A DNA stretch of 43,441 bases from Chitinispirillaceae bacterium (GTDB taxonomy: Bacteria; Fibrobacterota; Chitinivibrionia; Chitinivibrionales; Chitinispirillaceae), in assembly GCA_016929415.1 (NCBI GenBank), contig JAFGIW010000095.1, forward strand, positions 1 to 43,441. Reading direction: 5' to 3'. The translations under genes and the position numbers were made by a program. This document shows positions 27,203 through 35,525 of this stretch, piece after piece. A model generated the notes under the pieces. It saw only the letters and a program-made list of their open reading frames with translations. It did no database searches and was not told the origin of the DNA. Position 1 is the stretch's first letter. Each line of letters opens with the position of its first letter.

Positions 27203-29467
27203 ATGTCTCGTAAACAGTGTTTAACGCTCGCCTGTTTGTCATGCATTATGATTTCTTCTCCCGTTTCTTCCGGCGAATGGACCTTGGTCAACCCGTCCCT
27301 TACGCCGCAATTTCTGCGTAGCGCATACTTTTTTTCCCCTGCGGTCGGCTGGGTGGGCGGAAGAAACGGCGCAATTTACCATACTATCGACTCTGGCAAC
27401 ACCTGGCGAATGCAGCAGCCGCCGAGAAACGCCTGGATAAATTCATTTTCTTTCCATGATGAGAACAACGGGTGGGCGGTGGGAAAATATGGTTTTTTCA
27501 CCACCACGGACGGCGGCAGTACATGGACAGATCGGCCACTCGCGGGTTTCTCGAATATGTCGGGTGAAAAAATATATTTCGTAAATAGGAACAATGGATG
27601 GCTGGTACTCGCCGATAATATAAACCATAGGGGATTCCTTTACCATACGGAAGACGGGGGGGTGACCTGGAATGACCTGTCGGGTACGGTTGGGGAGCCG
27701 CATTTGAACGACATGGTTTTTCTTGACGACACGACCGGCTTCATCTGCAGGGGCGCGTATATCGCACGAACGGAAAACGGCGGAAAAACATGGATAACCG
27801 CGGACACGGCGCCTGAAGAACTGGGAACATACACGTGGCTGCAGATGTTCGACAAACAGACAGGGTATTGCCTAGGCCGGTTCGGCCTTGTCAAGACCGT
27901 CGACGGCGGTACGACATGGAGTGAGGTTACCCGTATAGGCGGAAACGCAGGCAAGTCGCTCATGCATTTTTCCTCGATCGATACGGGCTTTATCCTAATG
28001 TTGTCGATACCTGCATATATATGCAGAACCTATAACGGCGGCGCCACCTGGATCGACGATTCGCTGCCGTTTGAGATGTGCTACATCAGCGGGTTAAATT
28101 TTCCCGAGCCCCGGAAGGGAATAGCGGTTTCGCAGGACGGCTCAATATACCGTATTCTTGGTGGAGCGGGCGACACGATTTATAAAATTACGCAGGGTAA
28201 TGGTGATGAGCTGCAGTGCGTCGATTTCAGCGATGAGATGAGAGGCTTTGCCGGCACTGGCTACGTTTTCCCCAGAGATTCCGCGCTTCTCTATACGGAT
28301 GACGGCGGCACTACGTGGAACAAGCGGGCGATTCCGGTTCCCACGGTAGATAAGCTGCTGTGCCTCGATTCTTCAATGTTGATTGTCCATAGTTTATTAC
28401 CCGAAAGTATTAAAACATTAAAAAGCACCGATTGGGGCTTTAGCTGGACAACGGCGGGGGATTTCGGCCAGATTGCCTGCATGAAGACAATCGATAACAC
28501 GCCCGGCGCAGCCTGCATTCTTACAGTTAATCAAACAGTTAATCAAAGAGAACTTTTCATGACTCGTGATACCGGAAAGACCTGGGTGAACAGGGGGGCT
28601 ATTCCTAACGACACATTAGGCGGATTTACATCCCGCCCGTCATCCCTGCACTTTTTGAATTCCGATACAGGGTGGGCGTTCGGAGAGAATATCCATTATA
28701 CAACAGACGGTGGGGCGACATGGTCCGCCATCACGGATTCTTTACCGTTTTTATGTAATTTATATTCAAGAAGCGATATAACCTTCATCTCTCCAAACAC
28801 GGGATGGGCTGTCGGATATTCCGGAAGCATTCATGGCGACGGACATATTTTCCGTACCGACGATGGAGGCAGAACGTGGCGCGAGCAGGCTTCGATTTCC
28901 TATTTTCCCGACTGGTATCTGGGTCCCGAGAATGCCACTTCCCACGAATTTAAAAAAATAGTAGCGCTCGACGACGGAAAACGCGCCTGGGTGCTTGACG
29001 CGGATATAGGAGCCGCCGGTGTCCTGCACACCGTCGACGGGGGCGAGCACTGGGTGCAGGATTCGATTCCCGCGTCGCCGGGAATGGAATTTACCGATCT
29101 GCATCTCAACCGCCATTCCAATACGTTATGGCTGACAAGCCGTTCGTTCGGCATCTGGAAGCAGGAATTGACGGAGCAGGGGGTGACCGGGAATCCTGCA
29201 CCAAGGTTAAGACCGGTATGGCGTGGCCGGGGCACCTATTACAACGGCATATTGACAATCCCCTTGTTTCACATTACCGGATTGATGACCGTAAGGCTGT
29301 ATAACGTTTCGGGGCGTATGGTGTATTCGAAGAAATTAGCCGGTACAGGAGGACCGTTGGTTCTGCCGTTGACACTGCCGTCCGGTTATTATATCGGTTG
29401 TATTCACAGCGGCGACAACCAGTGCCGGGAGAATGATCTTCTTTTCACCACTCACGTGTTGGAATAG
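27203..29467 (+). CDS. secreted YCF48/BNR-repeat beta-propeller with C-terminal sorting-like domain
   Basis: The 754-residue product has a signal peptide (roughly residues 1-24) and about 13 repeats of the form GWxVGxxGxIxxTxDGGxTW (for example GWAVGKYGFFTTTDGGSTW, GYCLGRFGLVKTVDGGTTW, GWAFGENIHYTTDGGATW). These match YCF48/BNR-type propeller blades, likely forming two propellers. The last 80 residues (GILTIPLFHITGLMTVRLYNVSGRMVYSKKL, then LPSGYYIG) resemble the immunoglobulin-like C-terminal sorting domain used for type IX-type export in Bacteroidetes and Fibrobacteres. Its composition is more GC-rich than the pair upstream. The substrate or partner is unknown; sortilin-like binding or surface attachment is possible. 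Start ATG 27203 follows a purine-rich GAAAGG. Confidence 0.85.
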   Translation: MSRKQCLTLACLSCIMISSPVSSGEWTLVNPSLTPQFLRSAYFFSPAVGWVGGRNGAIYHTIDSGNTWRMQQPPRNAWINSFSFHDENNGWAVGKYGFFTTTDGGSTWTDRPLAGFSNMSGEKIYFVNRNNGWLVLADNINHRGFLYHTEDGGVTWNDLSGTVGEPHLNDMVFLDDTTGFICRGAYIARTENGGKTWITADTAPEELGTYTWLQMFDKQTGYCLGRFGLVKTVDGGTTWSEVTRIGGNAGKSLMHFSSIDTGFILMLSIPAYICRTYNGGATWIDDSLPFEMCYISGLNFPEPRKGIAVSQDGSIYRILGGAGDTIYKITQGNGDELQCVDFSDEMRGFAGTGYVFPRDSALLYTDDGGTTWNKRAIPVPTVDKLLCLDSSMLIVHSLLPESIKTLKSTDWGFSWTTAGDFGQIACMKTIDNTPGAACILTVNQTVNQRELFMTRDTGKTWVNRGAIPNDTLGGFTSRPSSLHFLNSDTGWAFGENIHYTTDGGATWSAITDSLPFLCNLYSRSDITFISPNTGWAVGYSGSIHGDGHIFRTDDGGRTWREQASISYFPDWYLGPENATSHEFKKIVALDDGKRAWVLDADIGAAGVLHTVDGGEHWVQDSIPASPGMEFTDLHLNRHSNTLWLTSRSFGIWKQELTEQGVTGNPAPRLRPVWRGRGTYYNGILTIPLFHITGLMTVRLYNVSGRMVYSKKLAGTGGPLVLPLTLPSGYYIGCIHSGDNQCRENDLLFTTHVLE

Positions 29468-29620
29468 GATAAGTTCGTTACAGTTGTATAATCATTGCTT
29501 CGCTTTTACCACCACATATGTCGGTAATTCCGCCACCACCAAGCGTTTGATATTATTCTTCGTTTGCTGCTTGTCGGGCTTTTTCGCCAGGTACTTTATG
29601 AGGTGGTATGGTTGTTGCGT

Positions 29621-29800
29621 TTATTTTTTCCTTCGCATTATTCCGACGACGGTCATAATAGCCCCGGCAATAATCAGGATTACTGCGACGACGGGTTGCG
29701 CGTTTCCGAATAAGGTCAGCAATTTGAACTGCACTCCCATTGACGGAAGAATAAATGACCCGATTCCGAGGATCAGAAAAACAATTCCCCATGATATCAT
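29621..29800 (-). CDS. small membrane protein, two predicted helices
   Basis: From ATG 29800, 9 nt after AAAGGAG, a 59-residue product begins MISWGIVFLILGIGSFILPS. It ends with a second hydrophobic segment (VVAVILIIAGAIMTVVGIM) and a positive RRKK tail. The layout (two transmembrane helices, cytoplasmic tail) is common for small DUF3185-like or YtpI-like proteins, but no family is assigned. A longer in-frame reading from 29854 adds a non-hydrophobic leader and lacks a ribosome site, so it is rejected. It is alone on the minus strand between the propeller and the VWA gene. Confidence 0.75.
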   Translation of the reverse strand: MISWGIVFLILGIGSFILPSMGVQFKLLTLFGNAQPVVAVILIIAGAIMTVVGIMRRKK

Positions 29801-29930
29801 GGCGCGACTCCTTTGGCTGGGATTAGGTAATTGGGTAACGGACAGCCGTGTCAAATACCTATTGTATCGTTATTGTCCCTACTATTCAATGACGCGGAAC
29901 CCGGCTGATATTTTTCCCGGTGCGGAGGCC

Positions 29931-31124
29931 TCATTTCCTGCGGGCAAGAGCGGCGACCGCTTTTTCCAGACCTTCCAGCGACAGTTCGAACATCGGAAAT
30001 ATCTCCCGGATAAGCCGTATCGTACGCGTATAGTCCCATGCCTCAGGAAATAAGGGATTTATCCATACGGCATGCGGAAAGGTCTTTGCAATGAATGTAA
30101 GCCTTTCGATGCTCGGTTTTCCCGATCGTTCTTCGAGATGGATGGTCCCGTTCGCTGCTGTAAGCTCGGCGGGAGCCATGCTTGCATCCCCCACGATGAT
30201 GAACCGGGTTTCGGAATCAAGGCGTATAAGGTCGTCCACCGGGAACGGCCCGGACCGCCGCTGCGGGTCCTCCCAGAGATTTTTATAAATCGTGTTGTGA
30301 AAGAAGAAAGTCTTCAGTTCCTTGAACTGTGCCCGTGCGTAATTGAAAAGGGTCTGAACGAGTTCGACATAAGGGTCCATCGACCACCCTCCGTTATCAA
30401 CGGCAAGAATCACTTTCAGCCGGTCTTTCATGCTCCGCTCGAATACGATCTCTATTTCGCCGGCCTTTTTCATGGTTTCATAGACGGTTGCATCGACGTT
30501 CACCCTGTCCTTCGGACCCGCGGGAACCATATTTCTGAGCCGCTTGAGCGCCTCTCCTATCTGTGAAGCGGTCATGGGCCCCTCCCCGGAATAATCCCTG
30601 TAGCGCCGGTCCAGTGCCGTCTTGATCGCGGACCGGTGCATTGACCCCCCGCCGATTCTCATACCTCCCGGGTGATAGCCGGAATGTCCTACGGGGGATG
30701 TGCCCCGAGTCCCTATCCATCTGCTCCCGCCGTGATGTTCCCCGGTCTGCTCCTTGAGCCGGTTGAGAAAATAGGCGACAAGTTCGTCGTCGGTCATCGT
30801 TGACAGCGCTTCTTCATCAACTTTCAGGGCATGCGCCAGGCCGCCCGGATCTTTCAGCCACTCGTCAAGCATGGCGCGCGCGATCTCCGACAATTCATGC
30901 TCCTGCGGATCCATCAGTTCGACGCCTTGGAAGTGATGCGCGAAAATCCGGTCGTAACAATCGAAGTGTTTTTCGCTTTTTACACAGATGGCGCGCGCCC
31001 CGATATAGAAATCATCGATGGAATTGATGATTCCCCCATGCAACGCCTGATGCAGCCGCAGGAATGAGGTGGGCGACACCGGGATGCCGTTGTGCTTCAT
31101 AAGATAAAAGAAATCAACGAACAT
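29931..31124 (-). CDS. CoxE-like VWA domain protein, partner of MoxR
   Basis: The 397-residue product belongs to the VWA-containing CoxE-like family that works with MoxR AAA+ ATPases in metallocofactor or protein-complex maturation. The N-terminal half (FVDFFYLMKHNGIPVSPTSF, then a Gly/His-rich linker near residues 130-162) precedes the VWA domain. There the expected metal-site motif DxSxS appears as DNGGWSM (residues 243-249), with D313 possibly completing the site. The serine positions are shifted or replaced, so metal binding may be altered. The gene lies 40 nt downstream of the MoxR gene on the same strand, a standard pairing. The client complex is not identifiable from the window. Confidence 0.9.
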   Translation of the reverse strand: MFVDFFYLMKHNGIPVSPTSFLRLHQALHGGIINSIDDFYIGARAICVKSEKHFDCYDRIFAHHFQGVELMDPQEHELSEIARAMLDEWLKDPGGLAHALKVDEEALSTMTDDELVAYFLNRLKEQTGEHHGGSRWIGTRGTSPVGHSGYHPGGMRIGGGSMHRSAIKTALDRRYRDYSGEGPMTASQIGEALKRLRNMVPAGPKDRVNVDATVYETMKKAGEIEIVFERSMKDRLKVILAVDNGGWSMDPYVELVQTLFNYARAQFKELKTFFFHNTIYKNLWEDPQRRSGPFPVDDLIRLDSETRFIIVGDASMAPAELTAANGTIHLEERSGKPSIERLTFIAKTFPHAVWINPLFPEAWDYTRTIRLIREIFPMFELSLEGLEKAVAALARRK

Positions 31125-31164
31125 GGGGGGACCTCTAACAATTCCTCGCGGGGACGGGCATTGA

Positions 31165-32004
31165 CTAACGCCTTATCGCTTCCAGCGCCGTCGAGTAATC
31201 GTGACTCTTTTTAAAAAGTATCCCCAAAAAGGGGACATCCCCCTTCAGCGCTTTCGGCCTGAAATCGGGGTCCGCCTTAAGCGCCCGTATCCAGTTGATC
31301 AGTTCCCTCGTTGCCGGTTTCTTCTCGATGCCCCCGATTTCCCTGAGACGATAGAATGTTTTCACGGCGCCCTCGAGCAATTCATTGTCAATATCGGCGA
31401 AATGCGCCTGCACGATTTTTCTCATCGTATCGGGTTCAGGAAACGCGATATGATGAAAATTGCACCTTCCCAGAAACGGATCCGACAGGTCTTTTTTCGC
31501 GTTCGACGTTATGATGATCACCGGCCGGTGTTTCGTCCTGATCGTCCGGTCGATTTCGATGATGTCGAATTCCATCTGGTCCAGAACATCCAGCATGTCG
31601 TCCTGGAAATCCGTATCGGCCTTGTCGATCTCGTCGATGAGCAGGATGACCCGCTCGTCCGATACGAACGCCTGCCCTATTTTGCCCATGCGGATGTACT
31701 CTTCGATAGTGCTTACATCACGTTTCGAATCGCCGAAGCGGCTGTCGTTCAGGCGGGTGAGCGTGTCGTACAGATACAGCGCGTCGACAAGCTTCATGCT
31801 CGATTTCACGTTGAGGACGATCAGCCTCATGCGAAACGCTTCGGCAATCGCATGGGCAAGCATGGTCTTGCCGGTGCCCGGCTCGCCTTTAAGCAGCAGC
31901 GGCATTTCAAGAGCCATGGAAATGTTCACGATTTTTGCCAGTTCGTCATCCAGAACGTAGCGGGATGCACCGGTGAATTCCTTTTTATGAGTATCGTCGT
32001 ACAT
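31165..32004 (-). CDS. MoxR-type AAA+ ATPase
   Basis: The 279-residue product starts at ATG 32004, 7 nt after AAGGAG (GTG at 32010 would leave a 1-nt gap). It has Walker A GEPGTGKT (residues 40-47), Walker B VILLIDEIDKAD (119-130), and the sensor-1-type segment VIIITSNAKKDLSDPFLGRC with the expected arginine. These match MoxR proteins, which act with VWA partners as chaperone-like remodelers. The VWA gene follows after 40 nt. The composition is GC-rich and similar to the core genes, unlike the glycosyltransferase unit upstream of it on this strand. Confidence 0.95.
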   Translation of the reverse strand: MYDDTHKKEFTGASRYVLDDELAKIVNISMALEMPLLLKGEPGTGKTMLAHAIAEAFRMRLIVLNVKSSMKLVDALYLYDTLTRLNDSRFGDSKRDVSTIEEYIRMGKIGQAFVSDERVILLIDEIDKADTDFQDDMLDVLDQMEFDIIEIDRTIRTKHRPVIIITSNAKKDLSDPFLGRCNFHHIAFPEPDTMRKIVQAHFADIDNELLEGAVKTFYRLREIGGIEKKPATRELINWIRALKADPDFRPKALKGDVPFLGILFKKSHDYSTALEAIRR

Positions 32005-32114
32005 GGACACGCTCCTTGGTGGAATGAGGAAAATACATCAGTTCAACGCCAATCTTACTATTAACGGACTTAGATATTGTTTCAAATGTAAGTGAAGGAA
32101 AGTAAGGGCGTATT

Positions 32115-32162
32115 CCCCTTGAAATTCGCCTGTGGTTTGGTAGAACCACCGCCAGGAAGGGG
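32115..32162. other. compound stem-loop between TreT-like and MoxR genes
   Basis: An outer stem CCCCTT/AAGGGG (32115-32120 with 32157-32162), a middle CCTG/CAGG, and an inner TGGTT/AACCA with a 6-nt loop stack into one 48-nt interrupted hairpin. It lies 3' of the TreT-like gene and 5' of moxR. There is no T-run. It may mark the end of the upstream unit or be an RNA structure in the moxR leader. Confidence 0.35.
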
Positions 32163-32252
32163 CTAGTTGGCAGTTTTAATCGGTTTTCACACTGGACTAT
32201 TCGAAAACATATATTTCCATAACGTGCTGATAGAGCTATAGTTTAGTCTGAA

Positions 32253-33485
32253 TTATTCGTAAAGTAAACTTATGATGTCTCCTTCGTAATAGAGAGATAG
32301 GAAAAGGAGAAGGTATTCTCTTAAGTGCCTGGTAATAAGAAAATTATTTTTTATATGTGCTTTGCCGTTTTCTCCTAACTTCTTTGCATATTCGGGCTCA
32401 TTCAAGAGTTGTTTTATCCAGTAACCCGTTCCTTCGATGGAATGTGTCAGTATACCGGAATATTTATGCGTTATCTGCAGGGGGATTCCTCCGACAGCTG
32501 AGGCAATGACGGGTTTTGCTTTCCAGAGTGCTTCAGTTACAGTTAAGGCAAAACCTTCTCTGATTGATTTTTGCAGGATTATTGTAGATGCCCGCTGCAG
32601 GGCATTTATTTCTATATCGTTGTGAGTTGGGTCGATAATCAGGACATGGATATCAGGATCGTTCCCGGCTTTTTCTTTGACTTTGGTAAGTACTTTGTCA
32701 TGTTCCGGATCATCAGTGGCAATATTACCGGCGAGTACCAGCTGGCAGTTTACATATTTCCTGGCAGTCTTAAAGGCGTCAACTACTCCTATCGGATCTT
32801 TTAAAAAATCGTATCGTGAAATTTGGCTTATTATAGGCTTGTCGTTGTTTATCTTATACTTGTTCAGCACTGAATCTATAACCTTTGCAGGAAGTTCTTT
32901 GTTTTTATCACTCAACGGATCTATGGAAGGGGAGATCATGTATTGAGGTATCGGTAAATGTCTGGCAAAGACTGGAGCGGAGAAAATCGCCGCGTCATAT
33001 CGGGATGCATAATCTTTTATAAAATTCCATACTTTAGTATACGGTTGTGAAATGTCTGCATGGCAGCGCCACACCCACTTCTTGTCTGTTTTATCTCTTT
33101 TTTCAACTAGAACGATAGGCTGAGGGTCATGTACAAATATTATATCACCTGAGAACTTTAAAAAGTTAATATTTTCTCTGCTGATGTCGAGGAAGTAATC
33201 AAGTTCTTCTTTAGAAACATCGACATCTTTTCCATGCAGGGCGTTATGGAATTTTTTGGTAATATTGAAAAACCTGTTGTCTCCGCGTATTACGTCCCAG
33301 TAAGTTTTTACATTCAGTTCGTTCAGTAGCGGTACCATGCAGTGAAGTATCTCTGCAACTCCGCCGCCTACTGCCGTTGAATTTATAGTTTGGACTATTT
33401 TCCCGGAGAGCCGTTCTGCCAGAAGATATAATTCTTCTATTCTGCTTTTCCCGATTATTTCCTCGTAATCTTTTACCTTAGCCAT
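32253..33485 (-). CDS. TreT-like glycosyltransferase, GT4 family (trehalose synthase type)
   Basis: The 410-residue protein carries the N-terminal NSTAVGGGVAEIL motif (residues 35-47), HDPQP (119-123), WRCHADIS (139-146) and the GT4 EX7E pair (E310, E318 in REGFALTVTEA). These are the features of trehalose glycosyltransferring synthase, which joins an NDP-glucose and glucose to make trehalose. No membrane segment is seen, so it is cytoplasmic. Its ATG overlaps the stop of the upstream gene by one base (TAATG), implying coupled translation. The pair is noticeably AT-rich relative to both neighbours. The precise sugar donor is not visible; a trehalose-related role is inferred from the family. 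Confidence 0.88.
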   Translation of the reverse strand: MAKVKDYEEIIGKSRIEELYLLAERLSGKIVQTINSTAVGGGVAEILHCMVPLLNELNVKTYWDVIRGDNRFFNITKKFHNALHGKDVDVSKEELDYFLDISRENINFLKFSGDIIFVHDPQPIVLVEKRDKTDKKWVWRCHADISQPYTKVWNFIKDYASRYDAAIFSAPVFARHLPIPQYMISPSIDPLSDKNKELPAKVIDSVLNKYKINNDKPIISQISRYDFLKDPIGVVDAFKTARKYVNCQLVLAGNIATDDPEHDKVLTKVKEKAGNDPDIHVLIIDPTHNDIEINALQRASTIILQKSIREGFALTVTEALWKAKPVIASAVGGIPLQITHKYSGILTHSIEGTGYWIKQLLNEPEYAKKLGENGKAHIKNNFLITRHLREYLLLFLSLYYEGDIISLLYE

Positions 33486-34123
33486 TATATTTTCAGACCG
33501 ATCAAAGAAATTAATTTTTTCCTCAGACCTTCCAGCGTATATGTGTAGGGGTCAAGTTTAGAGATTTCTTCCGATATTTTATTTTCACCGATATCTCTGA
33601 GCCAGCGGGAAAAATCATTGTCTTTTTTCTTTAAACGCAACCTTGCTTCGAAAATATGAAAATACAGAGAATCAATGCTTATATTATTTAGTATTTCGTA
33701 AAATTCATATAGATTATTCGCTGCCTGGTGTGTGGGTAGTATAAAAGTCCTGCAGCTCATAAAATGGAATTCTTCTCCTTCGGGACAGTTTCTCAGCTGC
33801 ATTTTTTCATTAAGAAAATTTTCGATTAATTCAATAAATTTTGCCCTTAGTTCTTCAATAGTTTTAAACTGGACTATGTCTACACTTGCAATTTTTTCAC
33901 CCAGAATATCTTCTTGAAGGATGTTAATAATCCAGTAAGCAAAATCATTAGGCGGTTCTGGTGAGAGATAGTGGTGTTGCTGCAGAAATCTATGCGTATG
34001 GTAGTAAATAGATGAATCAGGTATTTCTTTAATACCCTGTAGGAGTTCGGCTAGATTTTTTGCGTTTCTGCCGAGGAGTTCTACCTGGGTGAATTCAGTA
34101 CAGAAATAAAATGGTTCTGCCAT
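33485..34123 (-). CDS. DUF5752-like protein of unknown function
   Basis: The 212-residue product has no signal peptide or membrane helix. I believe it matches the DUF5752 family, whose members I recall next to GT4 sugar synthases, though this is from memory. The sequence appears as two similar halves: the HRFLQQHHYLSPEPPNDFAYWI region and a later FHIFEARLRLKKKDNDFSRWL region share the H/F...NDF-x-W pattern, which suggests an internal duplication. It is mostly helical and acidic. It precedes the TreT-like gene and overlaps it at TAATG, so a regulatory or cofactor role for that enzyme is plausible. The upstream sequence holds a candidate promoter (34163-34192). Confidence 0.7.
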   Translation of the reverse strand: MAEPFYFCTEFTQVELLGRNAKNLAELLQGIKEIPDSSIYYHTHRFLQQHHYLSPEPPNDFAYWIINILQEDILGEKIASVDIVQFKTIEELRAKFIELIENFLNEKMQLRNCPEGEEFHFMSCRTFILPTHQAANNLYEFYEILNNISIDSLYFHIFEARLRLKKKDNDFSRWLRDIGENKISEEISKLDPYTYTLEGLRKKLISLIGLKI

Positions 34124-34162
34124 GATAGTCTGATAAGTTGATATATAGTACAGATATTATAG

Positions 34163-34192
34163 TATATAAATTTTTCAATTTTTTCAAGTCAA
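34163..34192 (-). promoter_or_regulatory. candidate promoter for the DUF5752-TreT unit
   Basis: On the minus strand TTGACT (34192-34187) and TATATA (34168-34163) are 18 nt apart, in a strongly AT-rich stretch, about 40 nt before the start codon at 34123. This fits a sigma-70 type promoter. Confidence 0.5.
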
Positions 34193-34530
34193 TTCCGGAA
34201 AATTATATGAGCGCTATCATCATTTCAGGTAAAATCCTGGAATTGCTGCCGATTCAACTATGACATTCAGGATCAAAATAGGTATCCAGAGGGATAAAAA
34301 GCAATATTTGGAAATAATTGGCAACAGCTATCGCAAGAAGCGTCTGCAATTTCCAAATCGATCTCCTCCACCGGCACCAGTTTCGCCGGTTCATCCCGTC
34401 TTCACCGCCCACGTACGCATTAAGACCGTCACATCCGCCTTGTCCATATTGCCTTCGGCAATGGAAGGAACCTTACTGCACTACTCCCATCCCCCTTCAT
34501 GAAACGGCCTTGCGCTCGAAGGGCACATAA
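34193..34530. other. intergenic region without a supported gene
   Basis: Two overlapping frames on the plus strand (34260-34502 and 34318-34530) have no recognisable similarity, no ribosome site and proline/histidine-rich random-looking content. Nothing else is seen until the terminator at about 34531. Confidence 0.4.
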
Positions 34531-34561
34531 TAAAAAAACGGCAGCGCTACTGCCGATTTTT
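34531..34561 (-). terminator. intrinsic terminator of the YwqK-like lipoprotein gene (possibly bidirectional)
   Basis: CGGCAG and CTGCCG (34539-34544 with 34550-34555) form a stem with a 5-nt loop. A run of seven T on the minus strand (A-run at 34532-34538 on the plus strand) follows the stem in the direction of the lipoprotein gene. ATTTTT on the other side means it could also act on plus-strand transcripts. Confidence 0.8.
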
Positions 34562-34594
34562 ATTATCTCATGTCAGATAGGGAAATCGGCGGTG

Positions 34595-35335
34595 TCAGAA
34601 CGCCTCGCCGTCGATCTGAACGCCGTTCTCGAAGTTGACTTCGGCGATTTTCCGCCCTTTCTCGTTGTACCCGTAAATTTTCCCGTGCTTTTTTCCGTCC
34701 ACCAGGGTTCCCTCTTCGCTTTTCTGGCCGTTTTCATGATACATGGTATAGGGACCGTCGTAAACGTTGTTGTTCCACGTGTACTCTTCCTTCAGGTTGC
34801 AGTTTGGGTACCACTTCTGTTCAATGCCGGAAGGGTTGCCCGCGACATAGGTCATAAGATGGATTTTGTTGCCCAGGGAGTCGTAGGTAATTTCCTGTCC
34901 CTCCTTTTTGCCGTCTTTATAAGGCGTTTCCGAGGCTTTTTTCCCGTCCTTGAAATAGGTGTACGTGGTTCCCTGCGGCATGTCATCGATATAGGACGCC
35001 TCACTTCTTAGTGTGCCGTCGTCGTACCATGATTTGTCGGTGCCGTTGAGTCTTTCGTCTTTGTAAAATGACTCCTGTATTTTTTGGCCGTTGGGCGCAT
35101 AGATAACCTTGATACTGTCGGGCTTTCCGGTTTTCCCGAAATACTGGTCGGACTGGAGCTTGCCGTCTTCGAAATAAAAGACGGTACGGCTCGGGATTTT
35201 CCCCCTTTTATAGTAATTGACTTTTTTCGGTTTACCGTTGGGATGGGTCTCTTCGACGACCTCTTTGAGGGAGCCGCCCCCGCAGCCCGCCAGACCGGCA
35301 ATGACGCATGAGATTACTAATGATCTTAATTGCAT
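34595..35335 (-). CDS. YwqK/MORN-repeat lipoprotein
   Basis: The start is ATG 35335 (MQLRSLVISCVIAGLAGC), 7 nt after AAAGGAG; the longer reading from 35368 is rejected. The lipobox LAGC places the lipidated cysteine at residue 18. The 246-residue protein is then composed of repeated units such as YYxxGKxxSxxxYxDGKxxGxxxxYxxxG (for example SWYDDGTLRSEASYIDDMPQGTTYTYFKDGKKASE). This is the YwqK/MORN-2 pattern often labelled as a toxin-antitoxin 'YwqK antitoxin', although the lipoprotein signal here points to an envelope role. No toxin partner is visible beside it. Confidence 0.88.
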   Translation of the reverse strand: MQLRSLVISCVIAGLAGCGGGSLKEVVEETHPNGKPKKVNYYKRGKIPSRTVFYFEDGKLQSDQYFGKTGKPDSIKVIYAPNGQKIQESFYKDERLNGTDKSWYDDGTLRSEASYIDDMPQGTTYTYFKDGKKASETPYKDGKKEGQEITYDSLGNKIHLMTYVAGNPSGIEQKWYPNCNLKEEYTWNNNVYDGPYTMYHENGQKSEEGTLVDGKKHGKIYGYNEKGRKIAEVNFENGVQIDGEAF

Positions 35336-35394
35336 ACAAACGCTCCTTTGATGAGATGTATGATGCATTGAAGACGATTTAATCGAATAACTGA

Positions 35395-35423
35395 AATATG
35401 TTTTATGAGAGGCGTGCAGTCAA
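35395..35423 (-). promoter_or_regulatory. candidate promoter for the YwqK-like lipoprotein
   Basis: On the minus strand TTGACT (35423-35418) and CATATT (35400-35395) are separated by 17 nt, giving a leader of about 50 nt to the ATG at 35335. The -35 match is good and the -10 moderate. Confidence 0.5.
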
Positions 35424-35525
35424 CAAAATATGGAAAATGGGATGTATTGCTGCGGCTGGAGATGGCGTGCGGGCATGCGCGGAGTTATGTATATTTCGTC
35501 GTCGAACCCTGAATCGAGGAGCACC

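Noticed and set aside
29433..30053. 206-codon plus-strand frame
   Set aside because: It begins inside the propeller gene and runs over the small membrane protein gene, which has a clear ribosome site and two hydrophobic helices on the other strand.
31201..32064. 287-codon frame on the plus strand
   Set aside because: It is the mirror of the MoxR ATPase gene, whose Walker motifs are intact on the minus strand.
34260..34530. two overlapping plus-strand frames
   Set aside because: There is no ribosome site and no hydrophobic or domain signal; the sequence is Pro/His-rich.
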